A stretch of DNA of 20,198 nucleotides, taken from a virus. Shown here piece by piece: positions 19,983 to 20,198 of the stretch. The position numbers and the translations under genes are program-made. The DNA is taken from positions 1 to 20,198 of IMG/VR virus record IMGVR_UViG_3300048818_000024. The stretch is one strand, 5' to 3'. The notes below the pieces were generated by a model that was not told where the DNA came from, made no database searches, and saw only the letters and a program-made list of their open reading frames with translations. Position 1 is the first letter of the stretch. Each line of letters opens with the position of its first letter.

Positions 19983-20198
19983 AAAGAAAAATTAATAAGA
20001 TTAATAGTTCAAATAAATGGTACTGAATATGCTTTTGATACGAGCACATTAATACCCATTTTTGAATATGTGGATCTCCTTGTTGCAAGAGAACGTCAGA
20101 AAATTTTGCATGATATTGGCCAGGTGAATCGTAAATATCATTATGGTAATACGCCAAAAAAGCGTTATGACGGTGCGGTTGATACGTGGTTTCGAACA
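19968..20198 (+). CDS. Small paralogous unknown protein, 3' end beyond window
   Basis: The frame is open for 77 codons to the right edge. It starts MTKQTKEKLIRLIVQINGTE, continues IPIFEYVDLLVARERQKILH and then HYGNTPKKRYDGAVDTWF. It is the intact partner of the broken gene at 19174. The conserved block EYVDxLVARER..KI..DIG.VN.KYHYG.TPKK.YD is shared by both and must hold the fold or activity. No family is recognised. A leaderless start after a strong promoter suggests early expression. Confidence 0.75.
   Translation, partial: MTKQTKEKLIRLIVQINGTEYAFDTSTLIPIFEYVDLLVARERQKILHDIGQVNRKYHYGNTPKKRYDGAVDTWFRT

Noticed and set aside
1-20198. CRISPR array, insertion sequence or integrase/attachment site
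   Set aside because: No regularly spaced repeats, transposase, terminal inverted repeats or integrase were seen. The only mobile elements are the intein and the probable homing-endonuclease tail.

Overview
The window looks like part of the genome of a T4-superfamily tailed phage (myovirus type, AT-rich). The evidence is a close relative of T4 gp61 primase, a T4-type RNase H (5' nuclease), T4-type polynucleotide kinase/phosphatase and RNA ligase 1, several TATAAATA octamers typical of T4 late promoters, and very tight packing in which most genes overlap by ATGA or TAATG. All genes but one (a FmdB-like zinc-ribbon gene at 13959-14282) are on the + strand. The sequence does not identify the host.

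Layout. 1-4863: the tail of a probable homing endonuclease, then DNA primase, flavin-dependent thymidylate synthase (ThyX) and a B12-dependent class II ribonucleotide reductase. The reductase is interrupted by a 353-residue LAGLIDADG intein placed exactly before the radical cysteine. This is a block for DNA precursor supply and priming. 4864-8250: small unknown genes, a free-standing GIY-YIG protein, a calcineurin-type phosphoesterase and an unrecognised 251-residue protein. 8252-13432: an RNA-repair and nucleotide-metabolism stretch with RNA ligase 1, a MazG-like pyrophosphatase, a second short RNA ligase, a PD-(D/E)XK exonuclease and polynucleotide kinase/phosphatase, mixed with small zinc-binding proteins. 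13422-17331: a probable SH3-like DUF2693 protein, a convergent FmdB-like gene, an AT-hook protein, a row of small (often acidic or zinc-binding) proteins and a DUF1643 protein. 17357-19154: RNase H, a DUF6433-like protein and a SprT-like metalloprotease. 19128-20198: an accessory segment with a 61-bp promoter/start repeat in two copies, paralogous small genes, a GC-rich potentially structured element, two tiny genes and a tRNA-Pro(UGG).

Regulation. Seven sigma70-like promoters share an exact 17-base spacer, and six of them have a perfect TTGACA. Four TATAAATA octamers mark candidate late promoters. In many cases the start codon lies where transcription should begin (7-8 bases past the -10 hexamer, or 5 bases past the octamer), which suggests a set of leaderless mRNAs. 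Other promoters are followed by short leaders with GAGAG or GAGGG ribosome-binding sites.

Oddities. The intein has Ser1 and a penultimate Gly instead of Cys1 and penultimate His. Three small genes (12318, 13760, 19174) each appear to lack one base, at or near a homopolymer, which is either a sequencing artefact or real decay. Two RNA ligases, a kinase/phosphatase and a phosphoesterase in one region, with a phage tRNA nearby, suggest a tRNA-repair capacity against host anticodon nucleases.
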